Assembly: GCA_963704855.1 (NCBI GenBank)
Contig: CAVPHY010000001.1
Span: forward strand, 1-64,000
Length of the DNA stretch: 64,000 nt
Source of the DNA: SZUA-36 sp963704855
GTDB lineage: Bacteria; Pseudomonadota; Gammaproteobacteria; Xanthomonadales; SZUA-36
Direction: 5' to 3'
Made by a program: the position numbers and the translations under genes. The first letter of the stretch is position 1. Every line of letters starts with the position of its first letter. This document shows, in pieces, positions 9,338-18,481 of the stretch. The notes under the pieces were generated by a model. It worked only from the letters and a program-made list of their open reading frames with translations. It was not told where the DNA came from and did no database searches.

Positions 9338-10533
9338 CGGTGTGCCCCGGAAAGGTTGGGTGCACGCGCGATGTTGATCGGTGTGTCACGGTCCAGTTCA
9401 TAGCGGATTCTGAATACGATACCCAGGGCCAGGAAGGTCATCAGCACGCTGCTGCCGCCGGAACTGATCAATGGCAGTGTAAGGCCCTTGGTCGGCAATA
9501 CACCGAGGTTGACACCCATGCTGACGAGGGCCTGCAAGCCGATCCACAGACCGATACCGTAGGCGATGTTACCGGCGAATGGCCGTTCCATGCGGTGCGC
9601 CATCAGGCCGATAATCATGATACGTGCAACCAGCAACATGAATAATGAGAGGATGAAAACCACACCCAACAGCCCAAACTCCTCGGCCAGAACAGCGAAG
9701 ATAAAATCGGTGTGTGCTTCGGGCAGGTAGAACAATTTTTGAATGCTGGCGCCCAGGCCAACACCAAATACTTCACCACGGCCGACTGCGATCAGGGCCT
9801 GGGTTAGCTGAAAACCGCTGTCGTAAGGGTCCGCCCACGGGTTCATGAAACTGACAATACGTTTTAGCCGGTAGGGTTCCATCGCCGCGAAACCGAATAC
9901 CGGCAATGCCGCCATACCCAGCACGAAGATATGCCGCCAGGCCGCACCCGCCAGCCATACCATACCGCCAACGATGGCAGTTATCACCGCAGCGCTACCC
10001 ATGTCGGGCTGGGCCAGCAGTATGGCCGTGAGCATGGCAGCCAGCATCAATGGTTTGAGCGTGTCAAAAAACCTGACCCTTACCATATCCGCCTTGCGCG
10101 CCAGGTATCCGGCCATGTAGATGATCACCATGATCTTGACCGCTTCCACCACCTGGAAATTCACAAAGCCAAGTGTTATCCAGCGTGCGCTGCCGTTGAC
10201 GGTATGCCCGATACCGGGGATAAACACCAGCAAAAGCAACAGTGCCGAGAACCACATTAATGGGCGGCTGATACGCTCAAGGAAATCTATCGGTATCGAA
10301 CGGAAAGACGAGGCGAGCAGCAAGCCTATCAGGATGTATACGAAGTGACGCACGAGGTAGTAATAGGTGGCCACACCATTGCTTTCAGCAACTGCAATCG
10401 ATGAAGAACCCACCATCACCAGGCCGGACGCGACCAGCAGCAGCACTGGTATCAGCAACCACGCATCCACCTGCACCGATCGGTTCAGACGTGAGGCGCG
10501 CATGGCCTGTTGTGGGCTGGCTTGATAGTTCAT
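9334..10533 (-). CDS. ftsW: Septal peptidoglycan polymerase FtsW (SEDS family)
   Basis: FtsW is the SEDS-family glycosyltransferase that polymerises lipid II at the septum together with PBP3/FtsI. About ten hydrophobic segments span the 399 residues. The family signatures QPDMGSAAV and the C-terminal LPTKGLTLPLISSGGSS are present. The first 20 residues are cytosolic and polar. It starts four bases inside the end of mraY (ATGA). murD, which usually lies between mraY and ftsW, is missing. Confidence 0.96.
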   Translation of the reverse strand: MNYQASPQQAMRASRLNRSVQVDAWLLIPVLLLVASGLVMVGSSSIAVAESNGVATYYYLVRHFVYILIGLLLASSFRSIPIDFLERISRPLMWFSALLLLLVFIPGIGHTVNGSARWITLGFVNFQVVEAVKIMVIIYMAGYLARKADMVRVRFFDTLKPLMLAAMLTAILLAQPDMGSAAVITAIVGGMVWLAGAAWRHIFVLGMAALPVFGFAAMEPYRLKRIVSFMNPWADPYDSGFQLTQALIAVGRGEVFGVGLGASIQKLFYLPEAHTDFIFAVLAEEFGLLGVVFILSLFMLLVARIMIIGLMAHRMERPFAGNIAYGIGLWIGLQALVSMGVNLGVLPTKGLTLPLISSGGSSVLMTFLALGIVFRIRYELDRDTPINIARAPNLSGAHR

Positions 10534-11612
10534 CTTATCTTCAACGTCGCCAGGCCGGCCAGCACGAGGATGACCGAGATAATCCAGAAACGCACGATAA
10601 CCCGTGGTTCAGGCCAGCCCTTCAGTTCAAAGTGATGATGGATGGGCGCCATGCGGAAGATTCGCTTACCGGTCAGCTTGAACGAAGCCACCTGCAGGAT
10701 GACCGACAGGGTCTCCATTACGAATACCCCTGCCATCAGGGTAAATACCAGTTCCTGGCGCACGATTACCGCGATCAGCCCAAGTGCCGCACCCATGGCG
10801 AGCGCACCGATATCCCCCATGAACACCTGTGCCGGATAGGTGTTGAACCATAAAAAGCCCAGGCCCGCACCCGCCAGTGCACCACAGAAGACGGTCAATT
10901 CACCGGCGCCGGCAATATAGGGTATGGCGAGGTAATCGGAAAATACGGCATGGCCGGTCACGTAGGCAAAAATACCGAGGGCCACGGCCAGGAAAACAGC
11001 CGGCATAATCGCCAGGCCATCGAGGCCATCGGTCAGGTTAACCGCATTGGAATAGCCGACGATAAAGAAATAGGTTACAAAAACATAGCCCATCCCCAGC
11101 GGGATAACGACATTTTTAAAAAACGGTACGATCAGGCCCGTCTCCGCCGGAGATTGCGCTGTTGAATACAGGTAAACGGCAGCCGTTAGCCCGACGATTG
11201 ACTGGAACAGGTATTTCCAGCGCGCCGCCAGGCCGGCAGAATCCTGCAGGACCAGCTTCTTGTAATCATCCACCCAACCGATCACACCGAACGCCAGCGT
11301 TACCAGCAGCACCGTCCAGATATAGCGGTTACTCAGGTCCGACCACAACAGCGTGGAAACGACAATGGAGAAAAGAATCAGCGCGCCACCCATGGTCGGT
11401 GTACCGGCTTTTGAGAAGTGGGACTCCGGGCCCAGCTTTCTTATCGGCTGGCCCACCTGCTTCTTCACCAGGCGGCGGATGAAAGCCGGGCCCAATATCA
11501 GCGAGATCGCCAACGCGGTCAGGGCACCGAGGATACTGCGCAGGGTGATGTAGATGAAGACATTGAAATCCGGATTGATCTCGGCCAGCCATATGAACAA
11601 TTCAAGCAGCAT
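10530..11612 (-). CDS. mraY: Phospho-N-acetylmuramoyl-pentapeptide transferase MraY
   Basis: MraY is the polytopic inner-membrane enzyme that transfers phospho-MurNAc-pentapeptide to undecaprenyl phosphate, making lipid I. At 360 residues it matches E. coli MraY. Signatures are KKQVGQPIRKLGPESHFSKA near 50-70, the metal-binding GWVDDYKKL, SNAVNLTDGLDGLA and MGDIGALAMGAALG, and the histidine cluster FRMAPIHHHFELKGWPE. Its start overlaps the murF stop by one base. Confidence 0.97.
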   Translation of the reverse strand: MLLELFIWLAEINPDFNVFIYITLRSILGALTALAISLILGPAFIRRLVKKQVGQPIRKLGPESHFSKAGTPTMGGALILFSIVVSTLLWSDLSNRYIWTVLLVTLAFGVIGWVDDYKKLVLQDSAGLAARWKYLFQSIVGLTAAVYLYSTAQSPAETGLIVPFFKNVVIPLGMGYVFVTYFFIVGYSNAVNLTDGLDGLAIMPAVFLAVALGIFAYVTGHAVFSDYLAIPYIAGAGELTVFCGALAGAGLGFLWFNTYPAQVFMGDIGALAMGAALGLIAVIVRQELVFTLMAGVFVMETLSVILQVASFKLTGKRIFRMAPIHHHFELKGWPEPRVIVRFWIISVILVLAGLATLKIR

Positions 11613-12964
11613 CAGCCTTGCGCCTCCAGGTGTTCCGACCCATTGGTGATCGCGTTAACTACGTGTTCCATACCCATCGAACGGGAGCCCTTGACCAGGC
11701 AGGCCACGCCGGGGTTCAGAACTGCGCGCAAAGCCGCGATCAGCGCATCCCTGTCCTTGAAGTGCAGGGCCCCGTGCCCAAAAGCATCAACCGCTGCAGC
11801 GCTTGCCTCACCCAATGCGAACAGGCGTTTTACACCCAGTGATCGCGCTGCGTCACCCAGCTCCGCGTGCATCTTACGGCTGTCAGAGCCCAGCTCTTTC
11901 ATATCCCCCATAACCAGCCACGGCTCACCGACCTGGTTGGAAAGCACCTGCAGGGCCGCGTACAGCGAGGCGGGATTGGCATTATAGGTATCATCGATCA
12001 CGGTCCAGCCTGACTTTGTGCGCTTCAGGCTGAGCCGGCCCGGTACCGGTTTAACCGTCTCCAGGCCGGTCTTGATATTGCCGAGCGGCACATCCAGGGC
12101 CAGGCAGACGGCAGTCGCTGCCAGCGCATTGGTCAGATTGTGCTGGCCCGGCAACGGCAATTGCAGTGCAAACTCACCTATAGGTGTGCTCACCACGTCG
12201 TGATCCGCTTCATGGCGGGCCCGGATCTGATCCTTGCCCTTGCCATTAAAATAGAGCGTTCTTCCTGCCTTGTTGATGCCTTGCCACAGCTCGACCCAGG
12301 GTTCGGCCGCGTTCATGACGGCCGTGCCGTGCGGGCTGAGCGCGGCAAACATCTCACCCTTGGCACGGGCCACGCCCTGGATATTGATAAAACCCTGCAG
12401 GTGTGCGGGACCGATATTGGTAATCAAACCGACATCCGGCCTTGCAATACCGGCCAGGTAGGCGATGTCACCCGGGTTGCTCGCACCCATTTCAAGCACG
12501 GCATAATCGTGTGTTTTATCGAGCTGGAATACCGTCAACGGCAAACCCAGCTCGTTATTGAAGTTACCGCGGGTCGCCAGCACCGCGCCATCCTGCCGGA
12601 GGATATTGGCCACCATCTCCTTGACCGTGGTTTTGCCGTTGCTGCCGGTGATACCCACCACTTTCGCAGGGCACTCGCTACGCCAACAGGCGGCGAGCAT
12701 TCCCATTGCCTTGAGGACATCCGGAACCTGCAGTAGAGGCAGTTTTGTTGATACCTCGCGTTCTACCAGGATCGCAACTGCACCGCGATCCATGGCCTGC
12801 TGAATATAATCGTGGCCATCCACTGTCTGCCCAATCAGTGCCGCAAACAGCATACCCGGTACAACCTGGCGGCTATCCGAGGTGATACCGGTAAACGTGC
12901 ACTCGCTTTGAGGTGGGTTGCATTCCAGTACGCTCGCCGCGTGGCCAAGGCTCATGTGTATCAT
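11612..12964 (-). CDS. murF: UDP-N-acetylmuramoyl-tripeptide--D-alanyl-D-alanine ligase MurF
   Basis: MurF attaches D-Ala-D-Ala to the UDP-MurNAc tripeptide, the last cytosolic step of precursor synthesis. The 450 residues contain the Mur P-loop VVGITGSNGKTTVKEM (about 105-120), NNELGLPLT, EMGASNPGDIAYL and DDTYNANPASL, the last being characteristic of MurF. It overlaps murE by 4 bases (ATGA) and mraY by one, so it is part of one co-translated series. Confidence 0.97.
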   Translation of the reverse strand: MIHMSLGHAASVLECNPPQSECTFTGITSDSRQVVPGMLFAALIGQTVDGHDYIQQAMDRGAVAILVEREVSTKLPLLQVPDVLKAMGMLAACWRSECPAKVVGITGSNGKTTVKEMVANILRQDGAVLATRGNFNNELGLPLTVFQLDKTHDYAVLEMGASNPGDIAYLAGIARPDVGLITNIGPAHLQGFINIQGVARAKGEMFAALSPHGTAVMNAAEPWVELWQGINKAGRTLYFNGKGKDQIRARHEADHDVVSTPIGEFALQLPLPGQHNLTNALAATAVCLALDVPLGNIKTGLETVKPVPGRLSLKRTKSGWTVIDDTYNANPASLYAALQVLSNQVGEPWLVMGDMKELGSDSRKMHAELGDAARSLGVKRLFALGEASAAAVDAFGHGALHFKDRDALIAALRAVLNPGVACLVKGSRSMGMEHVVNAITNGSEHLEAQG

Positions 12965-14418
12965 GCGGCATCCCCCAGCGCGTTCTGAATAACGCTTTCG
13001 TCGCTGAAGGGTATTCTTTGCCCGCCGATTTCCTGCCAGGTCTCGTGGCCTTTGCCGGCCACCAGGATTACGTCGCCCGCCTTGCAGTTGGCGATGGCTC
13101 GGCGGATCGCAGCCGCCCGGTCTGGCTCAATGGTTGCCTTGCCGGGGTTCTCAAGACCGGCCATGACATCTTCGATGATCTTGCTGGCAGATTCATTTCT
13201 CGGGTTGTCGCTGGTGACAAACACGTCATCGGCCAGCAATTCCGCCGCACGGCCCATTTGCGGCCGCTTACCCTGGTCACGGTTACCGCCGCAACCGAAT
13301 ACGCATACCAGCTTGCCTTCGAGATGGGCCCGGACGGCATTCAGGGCGCTTTCCAGTGCATCGGGCGTATGTGCATAGTCGACTACCACCACCGGTTGTC
13401 CCGGCTGGCCACCAAGACGCATCATCCTGCCCGGAACCGGCTGCATAACCTCGAGCTGGTGTAGAACACGGTTCCAGGGCATACCAAGCAGGGCCAGCGT
13501 GCCCGCGGCCGCCAACAGGTTCGAGGCGTTAAACGCACCCAGCAAACCGGTATGTACTTCTTCAGAACCCCAGGGCCCGGTGACCCGGATATTCATGCCA
13601 TTGATATCGACAGAACGTATTTCCGCCCTCAGTTCCGCGCCGTCCTGGAGGCCGAAACTGAGCATCTGCATACCGCCATTGAGCTCACCAAACCACTGCC
13701 TGCCCCAGGCATCATCGTGGTTGATGATCGCGAAGGACGGTGCATAGTCGGTGAACAGCAGGCGCTTGGCCGCTGCGTAATCGTCCATGCTCGAATGGTA
13801 ATCGAGATGGTCACGGCTGAGGTTGGTGAAAACCGCAGCATCAAACTGTACGGTCTGGCAGCGGTGCTGTTGCAGCGCGTGCGAGGAAACCTCCATGGCG
13901 AGGCGCTCAACACCTGCCTTTACGCAATCAGATAACGCCTGCTGCAGGCGGAACGCGTCTGGCGTTGTCTTGTCGCCCCTTTGCAGCTGATCAAGGGGGC
14001 CATAGCCGAGGGTGCCGACCATACCGGCATTGCCGTAAACCCGTTGCCAGGATTGGGCCAGGAAATGTGCAACCGAGGTCTTGCCATTGGTGCCGGTAAC
14101 ACCGGCGATACTCATTTGCTCAGACGGGGCGCCGTAAAAGCGTGACGCCAGTTCGCCGAGCCTGTTGGCCAGCCCGGCAACTTCGATCACCGGCACGCCG
14201 AGCTCAGGAACCGGCTTCAGGCCATCGTGAATGACGGCCACGGCGCCCGCAGCGACGGCCGAGGGGGCGTAATCCAGCCCGTGCACCAACTGGCCCTGCA
14301 CCGCCACGAAGGCGTCACCGGGCTTGATATCACGGTTATCGAGACCGATACCGCTCAAGCTGAGTGCGGGTGCCTGCTCAACCCAGCCTTCCAGTAGTTC
14401 ATGCAAGGTCATGGCCAT
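12961..14418 (-). CDS. murE: UDP-N-acetylmuramoyl-L-alanyl-D-glutamate--2,6-diaminopimelate ligase MurE
   Basis: MurE adds the third stem residue. The 485-residue protein has GVTGTNGKTSVAHFLAQ (P-loop), the HPSS-like loop MEVSSHALQQHR, and NLSRDHLDYH. The C-terminal motif DNPRNESA matters: DNPR is the signature of meso-diaminopimelate-specific MurE enzymes, so the organism should have Gram-negative DAP-type peptidoglycan. VVDYAHTPDALE and GCGGNRDQGKRPQMG are also typical. The gap to ftsI is 2 bases. Confidence 0.97.
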   Translation of the reverse strand: MAMTLHELLEGWVEQAPALSLSGIGLDNRDIKPGDAFVAVQGQLVHGLDYAPSAVAAGAVAVIHDGLKPVPELGVPVIEVAGLANRLGELASRFYGAPSEQMSIAGVTGTNGKTSVAHFLAQSWQRVYGNAGMVGTLGYGPLDQLQRGDKTTPDAFRLQQALSDCVKAGVERLAMEVSSHALQQHRCQTVQFDAAVFTNLSRDHLDYHSSMDDYAAAKRLLFTDYAPSFAIINHDDAWGRQWFGELNGGMQMLSFGLQDGAELRAEIRSVDINGMNIRVTGPWGSEEVHTGLLGAFNASNLLAAAGTLALLGMPWNRVLHQLEVMQPVPGRMMRLGGQPGQPVVVVDYAHTPDALESALNAVRAHLEGKLVCVFGCGGNRDQGKRPQMGRAAELLADDVFVTSDNPRNESASKIIEDVMAGLENPGKATIEPDRAAAIRRAIANCKAGDVILVAGKGHETWQEIGGQRIPFSDESVIQNALGDAA

Positions 14419-14420
14419 GG

Positions 14421-16136
14421 TCAGTCCCCCCCTGCAGCAATGACATCATCACTACTATCCACCAGCATCGACTGGTAGTCATCCGGCGGGATGTTCAGAA
14501 TACGCATCGCACCGGTCATAACCTCGGAGAACAGGGGGGCCGCAACCAGGCCACCGTAATACTCATCACCGGTCGGGTCATTCACCACGACCACGCAGAC
14601 CAGGCGCGGATTGCTGGCCGGGCCGAACCCGGCAAAACTCGAGACGTAGCGGGCGGCGGCATAGCCGGAAGCGCTGGCCTTGTGTGATGTACCGGTTTTG
14701 CCGGCTATGCGGTAATTAGCGACGCGGGCCCGGCTGCCCGTGCCTGCCTTGGACGTTACCGTTTCCAGCATCTTCGCAACCGCGTCGGCGACACTGGGGT
14801 CAATGGCTGAAATGGGTGGATTATTGGAACCCTGTATAAAGGCCGGCTGGCGTAATTTTCCGCCGTTTGCGATCGCCGCATAGGCCTGGGCCAGTTGCAG
14901 GGGGGTTGCAGAAATCCCATAACCATATGAAATGGTTGCCTGCTCCAGCCGCCTCCAGCGTCGATGGTTGCGCAGCACCCCGGCGGATTCACCCGGAAAG
15001 CCGGTGCCGGTCGCCTCGCCAAAACCGAAACGGCTGTAGGTTTCCCACATTTTTTCTGGCTCCAGCTGCAGCGCCAGTTTTGTCACGCCGACGTTGCTTG
15101 ATTTCGTCAGCACGCCCGTCGTATCCAGCAAACCGTAGTTATTGTGGTCACGTATGGTGTGGCCGGAAACCACCGTGTAGCCCGGTGAAGTTTCGATAGG
15201 GGTATTGGCCATCGCCACGCCGTTTTCCAATACGGAGGCAATTGCAATGGGCTTCATAACCGAACCCGGTTCAACCACGTCGGTCACCGCGCGGTTACGC
15301 ATGCCATCGGTATCATGGCCGGGGTCATTGGGGTTGTAGGATGGCTGGTTGACCATCGCCAGCACTTCACCGGTATCCACATCCAGCACGACCACGCTGC
15401 CCGAACGCGCACCGTGTTTGAGCACCGCGCTTTTCAGTTCGCGGTAAGCAAGGTATTGAAGACGCTTGTCGATCGTGAGGCGCAAATCGCTACCCGGAAC
15501 CGATTCCCTGACCAACTCAACCTCTTCCACGGTCTGGCCTTTGCGGTCCTTGATGACACGCTTGCTTCCCGGGCTGCCTGCGAGCCAGCTGTCGTAGGCC
15601 AGCTCCAGGCCTTCCTGGCCAATATCGTCAATATTGGTGAAGCCGATCACGTGCGATGTCACTTCACCGGCCGGGTAAAAGCGGCGGTATTCTTTTTGCA
15701 GGTTGACACCGGGAATGTTCAGCGCACGGATTTTGTCAGCCACATCCGGGTTAAGACGACGACGCAGCCAGACAAACTCCTTGCCTGAACGTTGTGTCAG
15801 CTTGCGTTCAATCTCCTCCGCGTTGGCATTTAACAAAGCGGCAAGCGGCTTGATGTTTTCGGGGTATTCGAGAACCTGGCCGGGATGCAGCCAAACGGAA
15901 TCAACCGGCGTACTCACGGCCAGCGGCTCACCATTCCGATCGGTGATAACACCGCGTGTAGAAGCAATTGTGACTTCCCGCAAATATCGGGCTTTTCCCT
16001 GGCCCTGCAGGAAGTCAGTCTCCATGACCTGTAAATTCACTGCGCGTGCAATCAGCGCAACAGAGCACAACATGAAAATAAGCAACATGGCGTAAAGCCT
16101 GCTGCTCGGAATCATATTGTTGCTCTGTTTCTTCAA
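14421..16136 (-). CDS. ftsI: Septal peptidoglycan transpeptidase FtsI (PBP3)
   Basis: FtsI is the class B penicillin-binding protein that crosslinks septal peptidoglycan in the periplasm. One transmembrane helix lies at about 12-30 and is followed by the PBP dimerisation domain (ASTRGVITDRNGEPLAVS). The transpeptidase domain has all three active-site motifs: SVMK (serine nucleophile, about residue 293), SSN (KSSNVGV) and KTG (GKTGTSHKA). The 571 residues fit the family. It overlaps ftsL by 4 bases. Confidence 0.97.
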   Translation of the reverse strand: MKKQSNNMIPSSRLYAMLLIFMLCSVALIARAVNLQVMETDFLQGQGKARYLREVTIASTRGVITDRNGEPLAVSTPVDSVWLHPGQVLEYPENIKPLAALLNANAEEIERKLTQRSGKEFVWLRRRLNPDVADKIRALNIPGVNLQKEYRRFYPAGEVTSHVIGFTNIDDIGQEGLELAYDSWLAGSPGSKRVIKDRKGQTVEEVELVRESVPGSDLRLTIDKRLQYLAYRELKSAVLKHGARSGSVVVLDVDTGEVLAMVNQPSYNPNDPGHDTDGMRNRAVTDVVEPGSVMKPIAIASVLENGVAMANTPIETSPGYTVVSGHTIRDHNNYGLLDTTGVLTKSSNVGVTKLALQLEPEKMWETYSRFGFGEATGTGFPGESAGVLRNHRRWRRLEQATISYGYGISATPLQLAQAYAAIANGGKLRQPAFIQGSNNPPISAIDPSVADAVAKMLETVTSKAGTGSRARVANYRIAGKTGTSHKASASGYAAARYVSSFAGFGPASNPRLVCVVVVNDPTGDEYYGGLVAAPLFSEVMTGAMRILNIPPDDYQSMLVDSSDDVIAAGGD

Positions 16137-16417
16137 GGTCGGACAACCAGTATCTGTGTCGTTTCGGGGTGCTGCATATTCAGAGCCCCACGTGCCGTTT
16201 TTTCAATCTGGCTCGCATCCGCCAGCCAGCCCTGCTCAATCTGTAAGCGGCTCCATTCAGCCAGCTCCTCATCCTGGAAGGCCTCCAGGGTACCCAGTTC
16301 CACGGCCAGAAGCCGGCTCTGGTGCCGGGTATACACAACACCCAGCGCACTGCCGATATCCAAAAGCAGAATTACAACTAAAACTATGATCTGCGCGTTC
16401 AAGTTAGGACCCGCCAA
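16133..16417 (-). CDS. ftsL: Cell division protein FtsL
   Basis: FtsL is a small bitopic membrane protein that forms a complex with FtsB and FtsQ and activates FtsWI. The 94-residue product has an N-terminal transmembrane helix (IIVLVVILLLDIGSALGVVY, about 10-29). A periplasmic coiled coil of leucine/glutamate heptads follows. Sequence is weakly conserved in this family, so size, topology and position between rsmH and ftsI carry the call. Its start lies inside the 3' end of rsmH (19-base overlap). Confidence 0.92.
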   Translation of the reverse strand: MAGPNLNAQIIVLVVILLLDIGSALGVVYTRHQSRLLAVELGTLEAFQDEELAEWSRLQIEQGWLADASQIEKTARGALNMQHPETTQILVVRP

Positions 16418-17352
16418 GCCTTGTCAGATCCTATCTTCTCCGCAACCCTCATAGTTGCACTGCGTGCCCTGGGATTTGCGGAGGTTTCTTGTTCGGAGGC
16501 CCGAATGGCTTTGCCAATTAACTTCAGTCTCGGAGACCAGTCCGGGTGCTCAGGAATATTGCGGAGGACCTTGCCTGGTCGTACGGCTTCTCTGAATGTC
16601 CGCTTGACCAGGCGATCCTCCAGGGAATGAAAACTGATCACCACCAGTCTCCCCCCCGGGCGCAATTGCCTGATTGAGGCTTCCAGCCCTGCGGCCAGAT
16701 CACCCAGTTCGTTATTGACAGCTATTCGGATTGCCTGGAAGCATCGTGTTGCCGGGTGCTTCTTTTCCCTGTTTCCTATCGTCGTCTCGATAAGCTGCGC
16801 CAGCTGAGTGGTTGTCTCCAAACGTTGCTGCTGCCTAGCTTTCACGATACTCCGGGCAATCCTGCGCGCATAGCGCTCCTCTCCAAACTCCCAAAACACA
16901 CGGGACATTTCCCGCTCCGGTGTATCTGCCAGCCATTCGGCTGCCGACACACCCTTTGTTGGGTCCATCCGCATATCCAGGGGACCGTCTCTCATAAATG
17001 AAAAACCGCGCTCCGGATCGTCCAGTTGTGGTGAAGAAACTCCAAGATCCAAAAAGATGCCATCCAGGTTTCTTTCTATTTGCCACTCCCGGGCCAAGCG
17101 GTCTATCTCCGCAAAGCTCCCCTGTACTATGGAAAACCTCGGGTCATCGCCCCACTCTTCCACTCCCGCGGCCACCGCCTGCGGGTCTTTATCCAGGGTA
17201 AATAAGCGTCCCTGCTCGGTCAGCCGGGACATAATGGCCCGGCTGTGTCCACCTCTGCCAAAGGTCGCATCGAGATAGATACCGTCTTCCCGAATCCGGA
17301 GTGATGAAACCGCTTCTTCCAGCAATACAGGTTGATGCTGGTAATTTTTCAT
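16399..17352 (-). CDS. rsmH: 16S rRNA (cytosine1402-N4)-methyltransferase RsmH
   Basis: RsmH (MraW) methylates N4 of C1402 in 16S rRNA using S-adenosylmethionine. The 317 residues show HQPVLLEEAVSSL, the SAM-binding DATFGRGGHSRAIM, DGIFLDLGVSSPQLDDPERGFSF, GPLDMRMDP and SFHSLEDRLVKR, all family hallmarks. rsmI, whose product modifies the 2'-O of the same nucleotide, lies 2.4 kb upstream in this window. It follows mraZ after a 63-bp gap. Confidence 0.97.
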   Translation of the reverse strand: MKNYQHQPVLLEEAVSSLRIREDGIYLDATFGRGGHSRAIMSRLTEQGRLFTLDKDPQAVAAGVEEWGDDPRFSIVQGSFAEIDRLAREWQIERNLDGIFLDLGVSSPQLDDPERGFSFMRDGPLDMRMDPTKGVSAAEWLADTPEREMSRVFWEFGEERYARRIARSIVKARQQQRLETTTQLAQLIETTIGNREKKHPATRCFQAIRIAVNNELGDLAAGLEASIRQLRPGGRLVVISFHSLEDRLVKRTFREAVRPGKVLRNIPEHPDWSPRLKLIGKAIRASEQETSANPRARSATMRVAEKIGSDKAWRVLT

Positions 17353-17415
17353 CTGCCCTGGTCATAACCTCTGGTCTAAATTCATTGGCCCTCGCTCGGG
17401 CATTCGGCCGCTCGC

Positions 17416-17868
17416 CTATAAAACCAGGCCGGCCATCTCTGGTGAAGCCTTTGAATCAAGACTTGATACTTCCACGAAACGCTTGGCGCTCAGTGCATCT
17501 TCATCCCAAATCTCAAATCGTTTGTCCATGCCCATCATGATCACCCGCTTTTCCAAACCCGCTCCCTGCCGCAAGCTCGGCGGTATCAGAATCCTGCCAT
17601 TGCCGTCCGGCTCGACAGCTATGGCGCTACCCACCAGGCGTCTCTGTAAGCTCCTGTGGTTGGGGTTAAAGTTGGGTAGCTTCATGACTTCGTCACGGAC
17701 CCGCTCCCACGCTTCTTCGGATTGAAGCCACAACGATCCGGACTCAAACGCGTTGTAGGTAAGCACCATGCGATTTCCGCATTGCTCAGCCAGGGCATCC
17801 CGGTACCTTATCGGTACTGCGAGACGCCCTTTCGCGTCCAGATTTATTGCCGTTTCACCAAAAAACAC
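17416..17868 (-). CDS. mraZ: Transcriptional regulator MraZ
   Basis: MraZ is a DNA-binding protein of the AbrB-like (double SpoVT/MraZ domain) fold that represses the dcw promoter. The 150-residue protein starts MFFGETAINLDAKGRLAVP and has the second domain with EPDGNGRILIPPSLR. It is the first gene of the cluster. Candidate MraZ boxes stand directly upstream, which fits autoregulation. Confidence 0.96.
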   Translation of the reverse strand: MFFGETAINLDAKGRLAVPIRYRDALAEQCGNRMVLTYNAFESGSLWLQSEEAWERVRDEVMKLPNFNPNHRSLQRRLVGSAIAVEPDGNGRILIPPSLRQGAGLEKRVIMMGMDKRFEIWDEDALSAKRFVEVSSLDSKASPEMAGLVL

Positions 17869-17873
17869 TTATC

Positions 17874-17911
17874 CCCCACTTAATTATACTAATTCACCAC
17901 AAATTCCCACA
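17874..17911 (-). promoter_or_regulatory. Probable mraZ/dcw promoter with MraZ boxes
   Basis: On the minus strand a perfect -10 TATAAT lies at 17888-17883, with a weak -35 (TGTGGG) 17 bases upstream. TGGGA (17909-17905) and TGGTG (17899-17895) are exactly 10 bases apart, and TGGGG (17878-17874) lies downstream of the -10. E. coli MraZ binds TGGGN direct repeats spaced by 5 bases, and here the boxes cover the -35 and the start region. The promoter assignment is from sequence only. Confidence 0.65.
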
Positions 17912-18232
17912 TTTATGCACGATAGTATTTGAAAGCAATAAAGTCAAGCAGGACAAAGGGATTAGAACAACTAAAGCAGGCGGACAAACAACCCAATTAT
18001 GGCGATCTCAGGGCGCTGCAAGTGACTGACATCAATATATTGTGTGCCGCCCAGAAAGCCGACCCCATATATTGTAGTACCGCCCATTTCAAACCGGTAG
18101 AACTCATTGGATTTTTAGCAGAAAGCATCTGCCAGCAGCCAAAACAAACTTTGGGTGGGAAAATAGTCAATAAACCAGTACCCAAAACCCAAAATTGCGG
18201 TCAACTTGAATCTCGAGCCGGGCTTACGATAA
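17912..18232. other. Intergenic stretch without a recognisable gene
   Basis: No convincing coding sequence or RNA was seen. A short imperfect direct repeat occurs: atatattgtgtgccgccc at 18035-18052 and atatattgtagtaccgccc at 18067-18085. The composition is A-rich compared with the flanking genes. Confidence 0.5.
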
Positions 18233-18477
18233 AACTCGTGAATTACCCCAATTTCGCAATTCTGGCGCAGGCGAGGTGCGATTGGGCGCCGGGCTGGACT
18301 GAACCCAATAGCCAAAGCTATTGGGTGAAGGAAGCTCAAGTCCAATCGTGCCTGGGCAAGTCAGCATTGTGAAATTGGGGTAATTCACGAGTTCATAGCT
18401 ATTGGGTGAAGGAAGCCCAAGTCCAGGCGAATCTGGACAAGCCAACAGCGTGATACCGGTGCAATGTACGAGTTCAA
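18233..18477. repeat. Array of three ~81-bp repeat units, one inverted and two direct
   Basis: Two direct copies run 18316-18396 and 18397-18477 with a period of 81 bp, each starting agctattgggtgaaggaag and ending in gagttc. An inverted copy occupies 18233-18313. Its outer 23 bp (18233-18255) are the exact reverse complement of 18371-18393. In the centre acccaatagc-caaa-gctattgggt forms a perfect 10-bp hairpin. The layout resembles a miniature inverted-repeat element with a partial duplication. No transposase is nearby. The open frames here follow the 27-codon period of the repeat and are not taken as genes. Confidence 0.75.
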
Positions 18478-18481
18478 AGAA

